Of a DNA stretch of 64,000 bases, positions 44,089-56,134 are shown one piece after another. The notes under the pieces were generated by a model. It did no database searches. It was not told the DNA's origin and was given only the letters and a program-made list of their open reading frames with translations. The translations under genes were made by a program, and so were the position numbers. Within the stretch, counting starts at the first letter, position 1; each line of letters begins with the position of its first letter. This stretch comes from Phaseolus vulgaris (taxonomy: Eukaryota > Streptophyta > Magnoliopsida > Fabales > Fabaceae), in the NCBI RefSeq assembly GCF_000499845.2, contig NC_023753.2, positions 24,476,942 to 24,540,941 on the forward strand, given 5' to 3'.

Positions 44089-45262
44089 TGTGGTATCTAG
44101 AGTTTAGGTTTATTCTTGTTTGTGTTTTGAGTTGTTTGTAGGCTCTTTAATTCAAGAACTTCTATTCTTGTTGTTTTCATTTTTGTTTTTAGGTTATTTT
44201 TGAGTTTTGTTGCTGTTTTCTTCTTGATATTACATTGTGTTTGTGTCATTTTAATTTTTGAATCCTTATAAGTTTTGTCATAGTCATGTTTTTCCAAGAA
44301 TGTTATCAATTCCTTGTGGTCCTTTTGTTGTAATTTTTGTTTCTTGATTTTGTGTAATGCAGTTTTCTGAGTTTGTTTCTTGATCCTTTGATGCATTTTC
44401 TTTTTAGTATTGAGTTCATACCTGTATTTTAGACCTATACAAGTTCTTATACATCATTTCTTTTATGTCTTTGCTAGTTCTTAATTCTGTTTTTCATTCC
44501 TGTTAGGATTCTTTTGTTTTCCTGAAAACGTGCTAACTGTTTCGATTTATTGCAATTGATTTGCTTACTGGAAATTGTTGAAATTCTGGATTTGAGTTCG
44601 TCAAAGTGTTATCAAAAAGTAGAAAAAAGAAGTACTTCAAAATTCAAAGTACAAAAAAAATGATAAATGAAATACAAACAGTGTGTAATTCTGCCGAAAA
44701 AAATACGGTAATCTGGCAGTGATTTTATAAAATTTATCGCAATTAATTGGCCTACTGTTTTTGAGTAATTCCAGTGCCATTGTTGAGCTAAGATCTTCAA
44801 TTTTCTGTGATTACAATTTCATATTCCAGTTTGCTTTATATCATTCCAGATAAATCTGTAAACATCACGCACAGTTTGCACAAAAATATTTTCCAGTAGT
44901 TCTGTTTTTGTTTTCTTCATCTTCTCTAGTGCTTTTCTTTAGGTCTCTTTTGTGTGCCTTCTTTTTCATTGAGTTCCTTATTTTCTTGCTTGTCTTTTAT
45001 TCACTAATCTTTGAGTTTGTCATATATCTTGTATTCCTTTTGTTATAGCCTTTTCTTGTTTATACCTTTTCTAGATTGTCTTTCATTGATTCTTTGATTT
45101 TGTGGTGTTTAGCTTTGAGATTGTGTGCTATTGCTTTGACATCTTTCATTTGAGGTTACTAAATGCCTCAAGATCAGATTGGTAAAGGGGAGTATTCTTT
45201 CTTTGGAGTGCTTTGAGTGACTCCTACCTTCGGCATTTTGTTCTCTCCAACTCGGGCAGTAT
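44089..45262 (+). other. Internal region of element Y, non-coding
   Basis: Starts with the tRNA-Met-type primer-binding site and continues as T-rich leader DNA without gag or pol frames. It then passes directly into the right copy of the pol tail at 45263. The Y element is therefore almost wholly deleted inside. Confidence 0.6.
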
Positions 45263-46178
45263 GATGGAGATCAAGATCAAGAAGAGGTTGAGGCCGAAGA
45301 TCAAGATCAAGAGGAGGTAGAGGCCGAAGTTGAAGAGGCTCAAGAAGACATTAGCTTACCTCAAAGGCTTACAAGAAGCTAGTTTAAAGAATTAGGAAGT
45401 AGTGGTAGAATGTTTTCTCTTTTTATAGTGTCTTTTGTATAAAAAGTAGAATGTTTAAATATATAGTTTTTAGGAAGGTGCTTAAAGGGGAACATTAGAT
45501 ACCTCTTTTGTAAAGCTTCTTTAGGCTTTAGTTTAGAATTTTCTAGAAGGTGACTCTTCATGTCTCACTATAGGCGTTAAAAGTGAGTAACATGAAATGG
45601 GACTTTTGGTTAGCTTGTGGTGCAAGCTTTGTAAGCCTCATGACTGGCCCTTGCTCCTATAAAAGGAGGGCTTAGGTCCTTCAAATAATAGAATTGATTT
45701 TTTAAGTAATGAAACTCTCCCAAATTGGTGATTGAGTGAGTGAGAACTTGCCTTCTCCTCTTACTAGTGTCATCTTCAGTGCCTTAGTTCCTCAAGTGGC
45801 GGCAATTCACACTTATCTTGGAGCATTCACACTTCAAGTGGCGTGTTCATCAACCAAGTTCTTCAACCGCATAAGTCTTCTCTCTTTTTTCGTCTATTTC
45901 TTTCATCTCCATGTCCATATGATATCTTAAAACATGTCTTAGGTTCTTTCTTGCAATTCTATTCGGTGCTTTAGCTTTATTTCATGTTTTGTTCGGTTCA
46001 TCTTCTTCTTTGCTGAATATAATCGGTTCATCTTCTTATTTGCTGAATTTAATCGGTTCATCTTCTTTCTTCTTGCTTTTGTTCGGTGCAATTTATTTGT
46101 TAGGCATTTTAAACGGTTCATTTGAATTTTTATGCCTTTTAACCGATTCAATTGACAAGAAATGGACTTCCATATGAG
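45263..46178 (+). repeat. Direct repeat Y, right copy (pol tail plus 3' LTR)
   Basis: 45263-45696 repeats 43028-43461. A TATA box cctataaaag lies at 45656-45665. Downstream U5-like DNA to ~46178 has local repeats of tcggttcatcttctt.ctttgctgaat (46002-46072). Confidence 0.75.
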
Positions 46179-46893
46179 TTTTGGCTTGGTTACTTAAGTT
46201 TTGGTGAGTTCTTGAATGATAGAACATTGATCCAATTCTAGAAAAGTGCCTAATCATATTCCAGCTCAAGTTGATTCCATAAAATGTCAAAGAATCACCT
46301 ATATCTTGCTATTGGAATCATATCACTCTTGCTCCCCAAGTCACTCTCTCCTATATAAAGGGTGCCTTGCTTCGTGTATTTACACAATTGAAATTTTGAA
46401 TAGAAAAGAAAGTTTGTCAGAGTGTTTAGTGAGCTGAGTTTCCTAAAGGTTCTTGGGTCTTATCTTGTGAGTGTAGTGCACTTCAAGTGGCGATTCTTCA
46501 TCACTCATCTTGGAAGCTCCCATCCTTCCAAGTGGCGTGATCCATCTTCCATTCCATAAGCTTTCTCTCATCTTTCTCTTTTTCTTTCTTCCATTACACC
46601 TTCCATGATTCCATTTTCATTTGCTTGTTTGTTCTTTATTTTTTATTCGGTCATTATCTTGCTTCCTTCCATCGTATGTTATTTTAATTTTTGCACCTCA
46701 TCATCATCATCGCCTTATATTTTTTTTTTCTCTTTGTCCTCTAGAAGTGAACCTTTACACTTACTTAACCAGTTGGTTAAGTTTGTGTCCAGTGGGAATC
46801 TTCTTTGGGTTTCTTACCATATTCTATTTAAAACAAAATCTCATAAACAAAGTGCCACCATAAAATGTGCAATCCTAAAATCAACTCACATCC
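46179..46893 (+). repeat. LTR X-like copy, right part
   Basis: Has the TATA-like ctatataaagg at 46350, the blocks cacttcaagtggcgattcttcatcactcatcttgga and ccttccaagtggcgtgatcc, and ends in aaaatcaactcacatc (46893), all shared with 39360-39766 plus 51401-51545. It contains the uninterrupted version of the site at which the Athila-like element entered the other X LTR (46738-46770). After 46893 Athila-like gag resumes. Confidence 0.68.
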
Positions 46894-46899
46894 CTAACC

Positions 46900-48496
46900 C
46901 ACCTTAGCAACCATTCAACCATGATTTGTCCACCAATAAGTATAATCCAGGTTGGAGGAATCATCCGAATCTTAGATGAGGTAACTCACAACAACAACCA
47001 TCTCCACTACCAGCTGTTGTATCAACAAAAGGTGGATCTTCTTTGGAGGATATAATGAAGCAATTGGCTGAATTTAACATGAAGTTCCATCAGAGAACAA
47101 ATGAAATAGTACAGAGAATAGATGAAAGAGTATAGAGAACAAAGGCAAGCATTCATAACTTGGAAAATCATATTAGTCAGTTAGTCACTAGCGTGAATGA
47201 GATGAAATCAAAAGGGTCTAATTAGCTTCCCTACCAGACGACCATCAATCCACAAAATGTCAGTTCTATTACTTTGAGAAGTGGTACTCAATTGCAAGCA
47301 TCTGTGCAAAAAACCACCAAAGTAGACGATAAGCTGAAATTGTCTAACAACTCCAACATAACTACTCCAACGAATGATGATCGAAAAGGGCCAACACAAG
47401 CAATAATGACATGGACACTCCTACTACACCGTCTCATGAAGTTGATGTACAAGGAAAAATTTTCAGTTTCGATAGAACATCTATACCTCTTCCTTTTCCA
47501 CAAAGGGTTGTACAGACGAGTAGAAAAATTGAAGATGTTGACAAGGAGATTCTCGAGACATTCAGAAAGGTTGAGGTGAACATTTCTTTAGACGTATTAA
47601 ACAGATTCCTAGATATGCCAAATTTTTTAAGGATCTGTGCACATATAAAGGCGTCTTAAAGGAAACGAAAAGGTAAACATGAGAAGGAATGTTTCTGCTC
47701 TCATTAAAAAGCTTGTGGCAATAATACCTGAGAAATGCAAAGACTCAGACACTTTCACCATTTCTTGCATAATAGGTCGTAACCGAATTGAAAATGCGAG
47801 GCTTGACTTGGGAGCATCTATAAATATTATGCCTTTATTATGTTTACTTCTTTGTCTCATGGTTCTCTGAAACCCATAGGCGTAGTCATTCAACTCGCTA
47901 ATAGGAGCACAATCCAACCTGCAGGACTTCTTGAAGACGTCCTTATTCAAGTAAATAAACTTATTTTTTCTGCAAATTTCTACATATTGGACATGGGTGG
48001 AGAAGATTTAAATTATGGTGCAACAACCATCATCTTGGGCAAACCTTTCCTGAAGATAGCCCGCACCAAGATTGATGTTCACGCAGGCACACCGACTATG
48101 GAATTTGGAGACAATTTAGTCCAGTTCAATATTCTAGACGCTATGAAACACCCGGTTGAAGATCACTCTGTGTATCATCTTGATATTTTGGGTGATAATG
48201 TGGATGATGATGTGTTGGGTTTCCTAGGGGTCTGTAATATTTTGGATTCAATTGATTGGACAGATGTTGAGATAAATAAGTTTATATCTTCTGATGTTCT
48301 AAACTATTCTAACTTTTGTGATGCTGGTTTTGCAACTGAAACTTATATTGTTGATGCACACTTAGCAACATTAGACTATTCTAACCCTAATGAATTGCAA
48401 GTTGTTGAAGTCTCTCTAGGCACTAGCCGCTCTCCTATGCAGCCACCACCACCTCCTGACATACCTCTCATTTCATCACATACCCTAAGACCATAG
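46900..48496 (+). pseudogene. Athila-like gag C-terminus and protease region
   Basis: Blocks in order: YNPGWRNHPN, SSLEDIMKQLAEFNMKF, NLENHISQLVTSVNEM, NVSSITLRSGTQLQA, then a frame change into VLNRFLDMPNFLRICAHI. The protease-like part reads ARLDLGASINIMPL (Asp, Gly, Ala, Ser of the DxGAS active site), then in another frame HGSLKPIGVVIQLANRST, FYILDMGGED, IILGKPFLKIARTKIDVHAG and MEFGDNLVQFNILDAM. These are typical of Athila gag-protease. At least four frame breaks are present. RT should follow but does not. Confidence 0.83.
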
Positions 48497-50109
48497 ACAA
48501 TTTAGTCGATCCTTTAACCACCATCTCACCCAACCTGAACCATCTTCACTACCACCTGAGTATAACCTTAAATGATCCAACTCCATCAACACCAATCCGC
48601 TAGTTCACCTTTTAGGGCACCTTGCAACACCGCCACCCCTAGATGATCCCATATAAGAAAAATCCATTAGATTGTCTACATTCTATAAGTCTCTTTCTTC
48701 CATCTATTCATCACCCACCACCACCCATTCATGGAACCATCTCTACCCTTACATTCTCCCCCTGAACCTTTCCAGTCATACCTTACTGCACAGAGGTTCT
48801 TAACAACAGATGTCCTTCATGTTTCACTAGCGACACTTAGGTTCTATATGCCTGGGAAAGATTTTCCATTAGACATCGTCTTTATGCTAATTATACGAAG
48901 GCCCTTGGCTTATATTGTAGAGGAGATGGTTGAGGAGATTTTTTACAGCTCTTCCTTTCCCTCAAACTTGACGAGGGAGTAATTCTTTTCTTACTTTTAT
49001 CATACATATGTATTTGTTGATTTTACATTGAGGACAATGTATGATTTAAGTATGGGGGGAGAATTATAGTTTTGGATTTGTTTTGTGTCTTTTGATTTTG
49101 ATTTTATTTTATTTGTTTGAATTCCTTTTTTCTTATGTTAAAATAAATAAGCTTTTAGGATAGTCTAATGGCTGGTATGTTTCATAATTCTTGCAAATCT
49201 TGGTTTCTTGAGCTTTGTTGTTTGAATTTTCTTAAAAGTTGAAAAATAATCCATTTGTTATATTAGCCTACCTTCATGATAATCCATTTGTTAGCCTTTT
49301 GAGCCTATAGTCTTTTTCTTATTTTTAACCCTAATTACAAGCCCCAAAACAGAAAAACCATATTTGTCCCTACCTTAGAAGATAAGGTAGTTTTGAATTT
49401 TAAATAGGTTCTTGAATAAGTCTGGGGTGTATCTCATTTTCATAGTTTACCTCTTCAAATACAAAAAAAAAGATAGGAAAAAAAGGAATATAACGAGAAA
49501 AAGAAAAGCAAATTAGGAAAATAAGAATGAATCCTCTAATACATTGGATTGATTGTCTACTATATGAGAAAAATGATATCTTGAAATAAAAAAAGGAGTT
49601 GAATTGTCATGATACTTACACTTGTTTTTAGACCTATCCTTCATTGCTCTTTTGTTTTTCTATGGTTTTTAAGCCTATTTTCCCACTTTTACCCACCTTT
49701 ACCTTTACTCCATTACATCCCTTATAAAGTTATCTTGATCTTTTATTGCATGTTTTTTCTATTGTTGTGAATATTAAAGTCTTGCTAAACATATGGTAAT
49801 GTTTGTCTACATGAGTGCTGAGTGTAAATACAAACCCTAAACACATGAGAATTGGAGAGTTTCTAGTGAAGTTCTGTCAATTTTGAGTCAACCTTTGATT
49901 TCAATTACTTGCTTGTATATTAAAATATAGGAATTTCCATTCACATTTTTCTTGATTCCTTGATTTCTAGAAATCATATCATGTCTATCATTATGCGTTC
50001 TTAGAATTTGTTATTTGTTATTTGCACTTTTTTTTTAATTTTCTTTTTGAGTCCTTAGAAATCATATCATGTTTTTCCTAGGAGTGCAAAAAGATAAGTG
50101 TGAGGGTAT
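48497..50109 (+). other. 3' non-coding region of the Athila-like element
   Basis: After a short frame (48731-48982) without recognised domain comes acattgaggacaatgtatgatttaagtatgggggga (49027-49061), the conserved landmark that ends the coding part of many Athila and related elements. Then ~1 kb of AT-rich DNA leads to the 3' LTR, with a purine-rich gtgtgagggt just before it as possible polypurine tract. Confidence 0.65.
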
Positions 50110-51400
50110 TGGATGAACATGGTTTTATTCACACTTATTAACTTTAATCACAAATTATTGGAATGTAATAAGAAATAAATCCATTGTTTTAATTAATATT
50201 TTTTAACTTGGTTTCTTTGAGACTTAATTATTATTTCTATTAATTTTGTATTTTTAACCTAAGTTGCTTCTTTTGGATCAAAACATGAAACAAAATTTGT
50301 AATAAAGAATTAGATTTGCAAATATCCTAGAAAAGGAATTGAATGCAAATTTCTCCAATATCTATCACAACAATCTGGGAATCAATTACAATCAATGCAC
50401 AAATTTGAAGGAAATTGGAAACAATATATTTGGAAGAGGATCAAGAAGAAAAATTGAGACTATTTGTGAATGAAGATATATGTTTAATAATTTGAAACAG
50501 GAAAGGAAACATCTGATAATTGTAAAACAATATCATAAGGAAGATTTTTAATCTGATTTTCTGCAAGGAAAATAAGATTATAAAAGAGACTTCAGAGGAA
50601 GGAAGAAATAACTTTTTGGATCGCGTTTCATAGGAGTAAAACACATTCTAGACCTACTTTTCTTTTCTTCTTTGTAATTCTTTTGTTTTTCCTCCGATGG
50701 AAGGATAAAGCTTTTTGGTTGATTCCTTTGTAATTTCCCATTGAGTTTTGAGGTTTTGGTCAATAAAAGTTTCAATTTTTAATTCTTTATAGCATTTGTT
50801 TTAATATACTAATCTATTGGAAAACTGGTTTTTGTGAGAGGTTGTACTTGAACGCATGATTGAGAGTCTTCCTTATCTTAAACTTTGGTTTCTTAGTTAG
50901 TTTGCACTGTTCTAATTAATTTATTAGGCACATGATTCAAGGGAGAGCAAATAAACATTCTCATGGAGTATACGCATGGAACAAAGTGGGTATTGATTAA
51001 ACCAATAGACACATACTTTACTGGTGAGGTTCAGTTGAATGAGATTGGCGCATGTTCAATCTGGCTTAGCTCTCTTGGAGGATTGAGAAAGGATTAGTCT
51101 TTAGAGAACCTGTGAAGAATTCAATGGTGGAAGAACTTGGGGATCAACAACTTTTTATTTGTTGTTTTAATCATTTTTATATTTTTTACACAACTATCTC
51201 AACCCCCTTTTATCTTTATTATTATTATTGCTAGCTTTTATTGCTTTAGATATATTCTAAACACTTATTTACTAATTTTAGTATTGGACTCGTTGCGAGA
51301 GGACTTAGGGTCATATGACCACAATTATACTATCATCTCTCTAGGTTAGACAAATGTACATTGGAATCATTTTAATTTGACAGCAAAACGACAACTATCA
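50110..51400 (+). repeat. 3' LTR of the Athila-like element
   Basis: 1,291 bp, starting TGGATGAACATGG and ending GACAACTATCA. Partner of 39767-41058. Confidence 0.9.
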
Positions 51401-51545
51401 AGAACCTTCAAACTTACTTAACCCTTTGTTAAGTTTGTGCCCAATGACATTCTTCTTTGAGCTTCTCACCATATTCTCCTAATTCAAAAAGCTTTAAAAC
51501 AAGTGCAACCTCTAAAATTTGCCAATCTAAAATCAACTCACATCA
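51401..51545 (+). repeat. LTR X, right part
   Basis: Continues LTR X from 39766: agaaccttcaaacttacttaaccctttg to aaaatcaactcacatca. The next bases, TGGTAATCAGAAC (51548-51560), resemble a tRNA-Met-type primer-binding site. Confidence 0.73.
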
Positions 51546-52694
51546 TATGGTAATCAGAACATGGTTTTAATTGTGCTTAATTTGTCTGAGCTGATTTTCT
51601 GCTTTAAAATTCCAGCACATTTCAATTATGTTTTTATCTTCCAGTAATTTTTCAAATTTGCTTTACAATTCAAAACCTTTTAATCCAGTCTTTAATTTCC
51701 TTGTCATTTACAATTCCACTTTTTATTCATTAAGAAATTTAAATTTTGCTTTTGAATAATTTGTGTCAATTTTTTTTACCTTACTTTTTTTGCTTGAGTC
51801 TTTTGTGCTTAGTGTTCTAGGAGTCCTGCATCTATTATGCTTATTTTGACTTTAATTGTGAAGAACTAAAAACAATTAGAATTTGTTTAAGTAGTAGTTG
51901 ATTTAGTTCCAAACAAAGAATTCAAGTGATCATATGAATTGAGTCCCAATCCATTTGCGAAAATTGAAAGTGAATTAAAAATATGCATGCCAAGAATGAG
52001 GACATTTTGAATCCATAAAACAAAAACAATTTGTGTGCAATTCACAATTCAAGTTTAAAGTGCTAAAGAAGATTATTTTTGTGGCAAATTGTTTTCAGGA
52101 ATTTAATCCTTCTTGCTTTTACAATTTCTAAGAAAATTAAACTTCATAGTTAAAAGTTTAAGTAAGTATCTTTGAGTCTTAAAAGTTATTTTCTTGTTTG
52201 TCTTGCTTAAATTTTCATCATCAACTTAATTCCATTTTGGTTTAGCTTTCTTTCTTTCAACTTTTGCTTACTTGTCTTAAAACTTTCTTTAATTTTTGTT
52301 GGAGTCCTTGTATAAGTAAGTGATAAGAGTTTTGACCTCTTTTACTTGAAGTCTTGCTCCCAAAGTGTGGACCCTCTTTGAGAATTGAAAACCTTTCTTT
52401 GAGTGAACTTAACCTTTTCATCCTTGTTTATAAAAAAGTCAAGTGATACACGTGAGTGAGTGCATTAATTGTTGTTTAAACTAATTGTTTGAATTTTCTT
52501 GTGCATTATGGCTCATTTATCTTCAGGAAAATCTTTCGAACCCCCCTCTCCTCAAAAGGCACACCTTTTGGTGGAACTTGAAGAGACCAAGAGGATTTTA
52601 GTTCAAATGGAAAAGAAAATGCGACAACTAGTAGAAAGGATGATAAGGCTAGAGGATACACAAGAGATGCAAAACCGAGAAAGGAGGTGGGAGC
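51546..52694 (+). mobile_element. Leader and gag start of element X, truncated
   Basis: T-rich leader after the primer-binding site, then an ATG at 52508 opening MAHLSSGKSFEPPSPQKAHL followed by a charged coiled-coil stretch (LEETKRILVQMEKKMRQLVE). This fits the first residues of a gypsy gag, though no conserved core is left. It is cut off by LTR W at 52695. Confidence 0.5.
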
Positions 52695-53295
52695 TGATAA
52701 GTGCCAAATTTCAATAATATTTCATATTAAAATATAGGAACTTATGGATATTAATTGAGAAAATGACTATAATATAACCCCTAATTTATGAATTTATACC
52801 ATTTTACATATTTTGTGATTTGAATTTGAATAAGAACGATTTATTCCTAAATTTATGTTACTTTTAGGATTCTAGGAAAGAATGGAGATGAAATGGCAAA
52901 AGGATAATGTACAAAGCTAAAAAGGGAAAGTTGAAACGAACCAACATTCAGCCAAGCTCACCTAAACTTGTCCAAGCTAGAAGCCTCCATAGGATCTCGA
53001 CCAAGCGAGCTCAATCTCGCCTAGACGAGATCACTCCAGTGACGTTGGATTTTTTCTTCGTGCAACTCGCCTAGCCGAGCCCAATAACGCCATGCGAGAA
53101 GTCACTTAGCCCAAGCCTAACTAGGTTAAATACGAGACGTTAGACACAATCCTAATCATCATCAAGTGGATTGGAATCCAATTGGGAGAATAAAAGGTGT
53201 TAGAAACCCTAAAGGAGACAGCCGTCAAGGAGAAACATATTGGATCTTCTTTTCTTGATCTCCATGCTTGTAATAGCCAACATGAGTGGCTAATG
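52695..53295 (+). repeat. LTR W, truncated third copy
   Basis: Starts TGATAAGTGCC and matches the first ~600 bp of 30221-31433, including gattggaatccaattgggagaataaaaggtg and the Cys/Gly-like palindrome zone (tctcgcctagacgaga near 53004). Homology ends abruptly near 53295 (ggctaat|gttgaacaagg). No 3' end, so no target duplication can be tested. Confidence 0.83.
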
Positions 53296-53765
53296 TTGAA
53301 CAAGGTGCTTTGATGCTTCCAAATATGCTTTGAAGACTTAAAGAATTTGTTGCAGTATTTGTGTGTTGTTTAGTAGATTTTGTATTGTCAATTCACATCT
53401 AATATTGATCCAAGCTCACTTGACACTTTATCTCTTTTAAAAAAAGTATTTTATAAAAAGCTGTGAAATTTTAGTCAGTTGTTTTTCAAATCAATCAGTT
53501 GAAAAGAAGCTGTTGGTCAAAGTCTTGTGACTACAACAAGTTTTTTATCCAGTTGATTTGTCGAAACAACTGTTTCTTTTATCAGCAAAAAAAGAATAAA
53601 TAATGGAGATATTTTAGGGATACCTCAACCCTTGTACCAATACCTCAAACCACTCACAGAACCTCAAGAACATCATCAGACTCTTAACTAACCTGATTTT
53701 TTAATAACAGACCTCATGCACACTAGTGGTTCGAGACACCAATCAGAATAAGAAAAACATGCTAG
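53296..53765. other. Unassigned segment
   Basis: Not similar to any other part of the window that I noticed. Contains short inverted motifs (tcagttg/caactg) and no coding domain. It may be an LTR or MITE fragment. Confidence 0.3.
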
Positions 53766-53968
53766 TCTAACCTTTGCAGTTACTCATGACCAAACTTTAA
53801 GTTGAACCATTGTGAAGATTTCACCATGATCTATTGTACCATTTCTAAAAATCTTCTTGTTCCTTTGTTTCAACAATTCTCCAACGACTGCTATCCATAA
53901 ACAAAACCATATGTTATTGACTACTTCACTTTCCTTGGTCAATCTGAATTGGGTGAAATGCTTTTTAG
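53766..53968 (-). pseudogene. LINE zf-RVT tail fragment
   Basis: The minus strand reads HFTQFRLTKESEVVNNIWFC, LWIAVVGELLKQRNKKIFRN and IFTMVQLKVWS. The pattern W..W.A....W..RNK..F fits the end of zf-RVT in plant LINE ORF2. It stops where the Tat-type LTR begins, so the LTR element probably inserted in this LINE piece. Confidence 0.58.
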
Positions 53969-53973
53969 GATCA

Positions 53974-54712
53974 TGTACTAGCCAGACCTCAGACATCGGC
54001 ATCAGAGATCGACATCCGACGTTGACATCAGATCTCGGTGGTCTGGTCGCATTGATGGGCCACATAAGTGGGCCCCATAAATAATAATGAGCTATCATCC
54101 ATATATAAGAAAGATTTAAATCACGGGAGGGTTCATGCATGAGGTGTGTATAGTACGTTCAGGTATAGCACAAGTAAGTGTTCTCTGGAGGCGCTAAGGC
54201 CTATAAGGGTTAGGGTTTCCAGGGAAAGACTGCATGCATGGCACGTGAATAATTAGGGCACCTATAGAACAGATGACCTCGCAGCGTTGGTGCCTGAGTT
54301 GGAACCCTGGCGGCCTTCCTGTTAGGATTTTGCACTCCATAAGAGGAAAGTCTTGTGCGGCGGCTGCGTTAAGCTTGTGCAACACGCAACAGGATGCCTT
54401 GCTAGTAACCCTAATTCCACTTAAGGAAAGATCCTTGTGGGCCAGGGAAGTTGACCTAGATACAACTTATAAAAAGGGTGGTAAGAACCCTAGAAAGGTA
54501 CGCCATTTCTAAGACTGAAACTGCTTTACATACTTATTGTTTCTTATCCTAGTACTGACTTGATCGTCGGAGTGCAATCAACAGGTAGGGCCCCCTCTGT
54601 TTCAACGGAGCCACTCTCGATCACCCAAGGAGAGAACAAAAACCACCAGAAAATAGAAGGAGTCACCATCTGCCTCTGAAGTCAACGACGACTGAGTCAA
54701 CCGGCGAGAACA
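53974..54712 (+). repeat. 5' LTR of Tat-like gypsy element A
   Basis: Starts TGTACTAGCC (chosen by analogy with TGTACCGG at 9180 and TGTACTATT in LTR B) and ends GGCGAGAACA. Contains a TATA box cttataaaaagg near 54465 and the shared U5 block tactgacttgatcgtcggagtgc at 54552. A primer-binding-type TTTGGCGCCTACC follows at 54713-54725. The left boundary is less certain than the right. Confidence 0.75.
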
Positions 54713-54781
54713 TTTGGCGCCTACCTGGGCCCCGATAAAACTAAGTCTCACTCGCAATCGTGTTGAGAGTCATCCAGCAAC

Positions 54782-55623
54782 ATGAGGAATACGAGACAAG
54801 GTGCACCTGCACTAGAAGGAGAAGACAACGTCTCCATGCAAAAACTCATAGAGACCATTCGCGCTCTCCAGCAAGCCGTAGCAGCGTTCGAAGCTGACCA
54901 GGACAAGATTCTGGCTGAGGTTCAAGCCGAATAGGCAACTAGCCAGAACCGATTCCAGGACGATTTAGTTGCATCGCGTGCAAACAATGAGGAATTGAGC
55001 CATGCCCGACCTCGAGGAACTGGTCGTCCTCAGCCCATAAGGGTACACGAGGCAACGACAGAGAAGAAAACCCCGGGAAAGCAGCTTCCGTATGACACAA
55101 GGAAGCCTCAGACCAGGGCACGGGCAAAGGAAGGCACCCCCACATGACAAAACTTCTGAATGGATCTTAAAGAGTTGATTGTCATCCCTAATGTGGCAGA
55201 CAGACTGAAGTCTCCACTGAAGACCGACAGGAGGCTAGGGCCCAGCAAAGACACTTGGTGTGAATTCCTCCAAGCCTTTGGCCACAGCCTGCGCAATTGT
55301 TTGGCATTGGGGTACCAGTTAGACAAACTAGTAAGGAATGGGTTCTTGAAGAAGTACCTACAAGAGAACCAAAGGGCCCCAACGACAGCGGTCCCCGCGG
55401 GAGACGAGGGACATGAAATACCTGTCCATGGAGAGATCAACACAATTTCTAGAGGGTTCTCAGGAGGAGGATGTACTGCCTCCCAGTGAAAGAAATATGT
55501 CAGGGAAGTGATGGCGGTAGAAGTGGGAGAGCTTGACCAGTCCCTGGAACCTGACCTCTTCTTCACGAAGGTCGATCTACCAGATGTGGTTCCACATGAC
55601 AACGGCCCCATGGTGATCTAAGT
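54782..55623 (+). pseudogene. Tat-like gag and gag-pol linker, internally deleted
   Basis: ATG at 54782. The first part reads MRNTRQGAPALEGEDNVSMQ and a coiled-coil-like segment, then stops near 54932 and 55145. The retrotrans_gag core is missing; the frame resumes with MDLKELIVIPNVADRLKSP and, at about 55250-55345, the gag C-terminal block TWCEFLQAFGHSLRNCLALG, QLDKLVRNGFLKKYL. This suggests deletion of the central gag. Frame breaks continue to the protease. Confidence 0.65.
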
Positions 55624-56107
55624 AGTAACAGTAGGAAGGAAGGTACATCGGGTCCTCATCGATCAGAGGAGTTCGGCATACGTGATGTTCTGGTCGATCG
55701 TCAATAAGCTGCAAAGGTCGATCGATCAGTTGAGACCTTGTGACGGTTGCCTATATGACTTCGCTGGGGACCAAGTGGTGGTGCGAGGGCACATAGAGCT
55801 AAGGACAACTTTGACGGATGGCACCACATCCCACACAATTAACATAAGGTACCTTGTTGTCAACGCCCCTTCAGCTTACAACATCCTTCTGGGCAGACCT
55901 GCCCTAAACAGAACAAGGGCAGTAGCCTCGACGAGACATATGAAGATGAAGTTACCCTCCCTTGAGGAAACAGTGATAACAATCAAGTCTGACCAGAAGG
56001 CGACAAAGAAGTGCTATGAGAATAGCCTAAAGACAAAGAGAGGGGTCTACACCGTAACCAACCAACCTCTAGGGGGAGAAGGGGTTACCCGAGTAGAGGT
56101 CGTTTGA
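55624..56107 (+). pseudogene. Tat-like protease region
   Basis: Reads VHRVLIDQRSSAYVMFWSIV, then IRYLVVNAPSAYNILLGRPAL and ASTRHMKMKLPS. In this family the active site is DxGSS; here Gly is Arg (DQRSS), likely inactivating. The ILGRP block is intact and marks the C-terminal flap region of the retropepsin. Confidence 0.8.
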
Positions 56108-56134
56108 GAAGATCGACCCGAACAAGCGGAGGAG

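Larger units (their letters stand above)
39767..51400 (+). mobile_element. Athila-like Ty3-gypsy element, with nested LTR insertions, pol deleted
   Basis: Bounded by LTRs 39767-41058 and 50110-51400. After the 5' LTR comes a primer-binding-like TTTGGTGCCTTTGTTGGGAA. Gag (41656-42450), a protease region (47640-48490) and the Athila-type run acattgaggacaatgtatg…aagtatggggggag (49027-49060) are recognisable. Reverse transcriptase, RNase H and integrase are absent, so it is a non-autonomous derivative. The left flank AGAAT and the right flank AGAAC fit a 5-bp target duplication with one mutation, supported by the uninterrupted X-LTR sequence ctagaagtgaacctttacactt at 46741. The interval 42840-46893 is foreign (LTR families X and Y). 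Confidence 0.85.
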
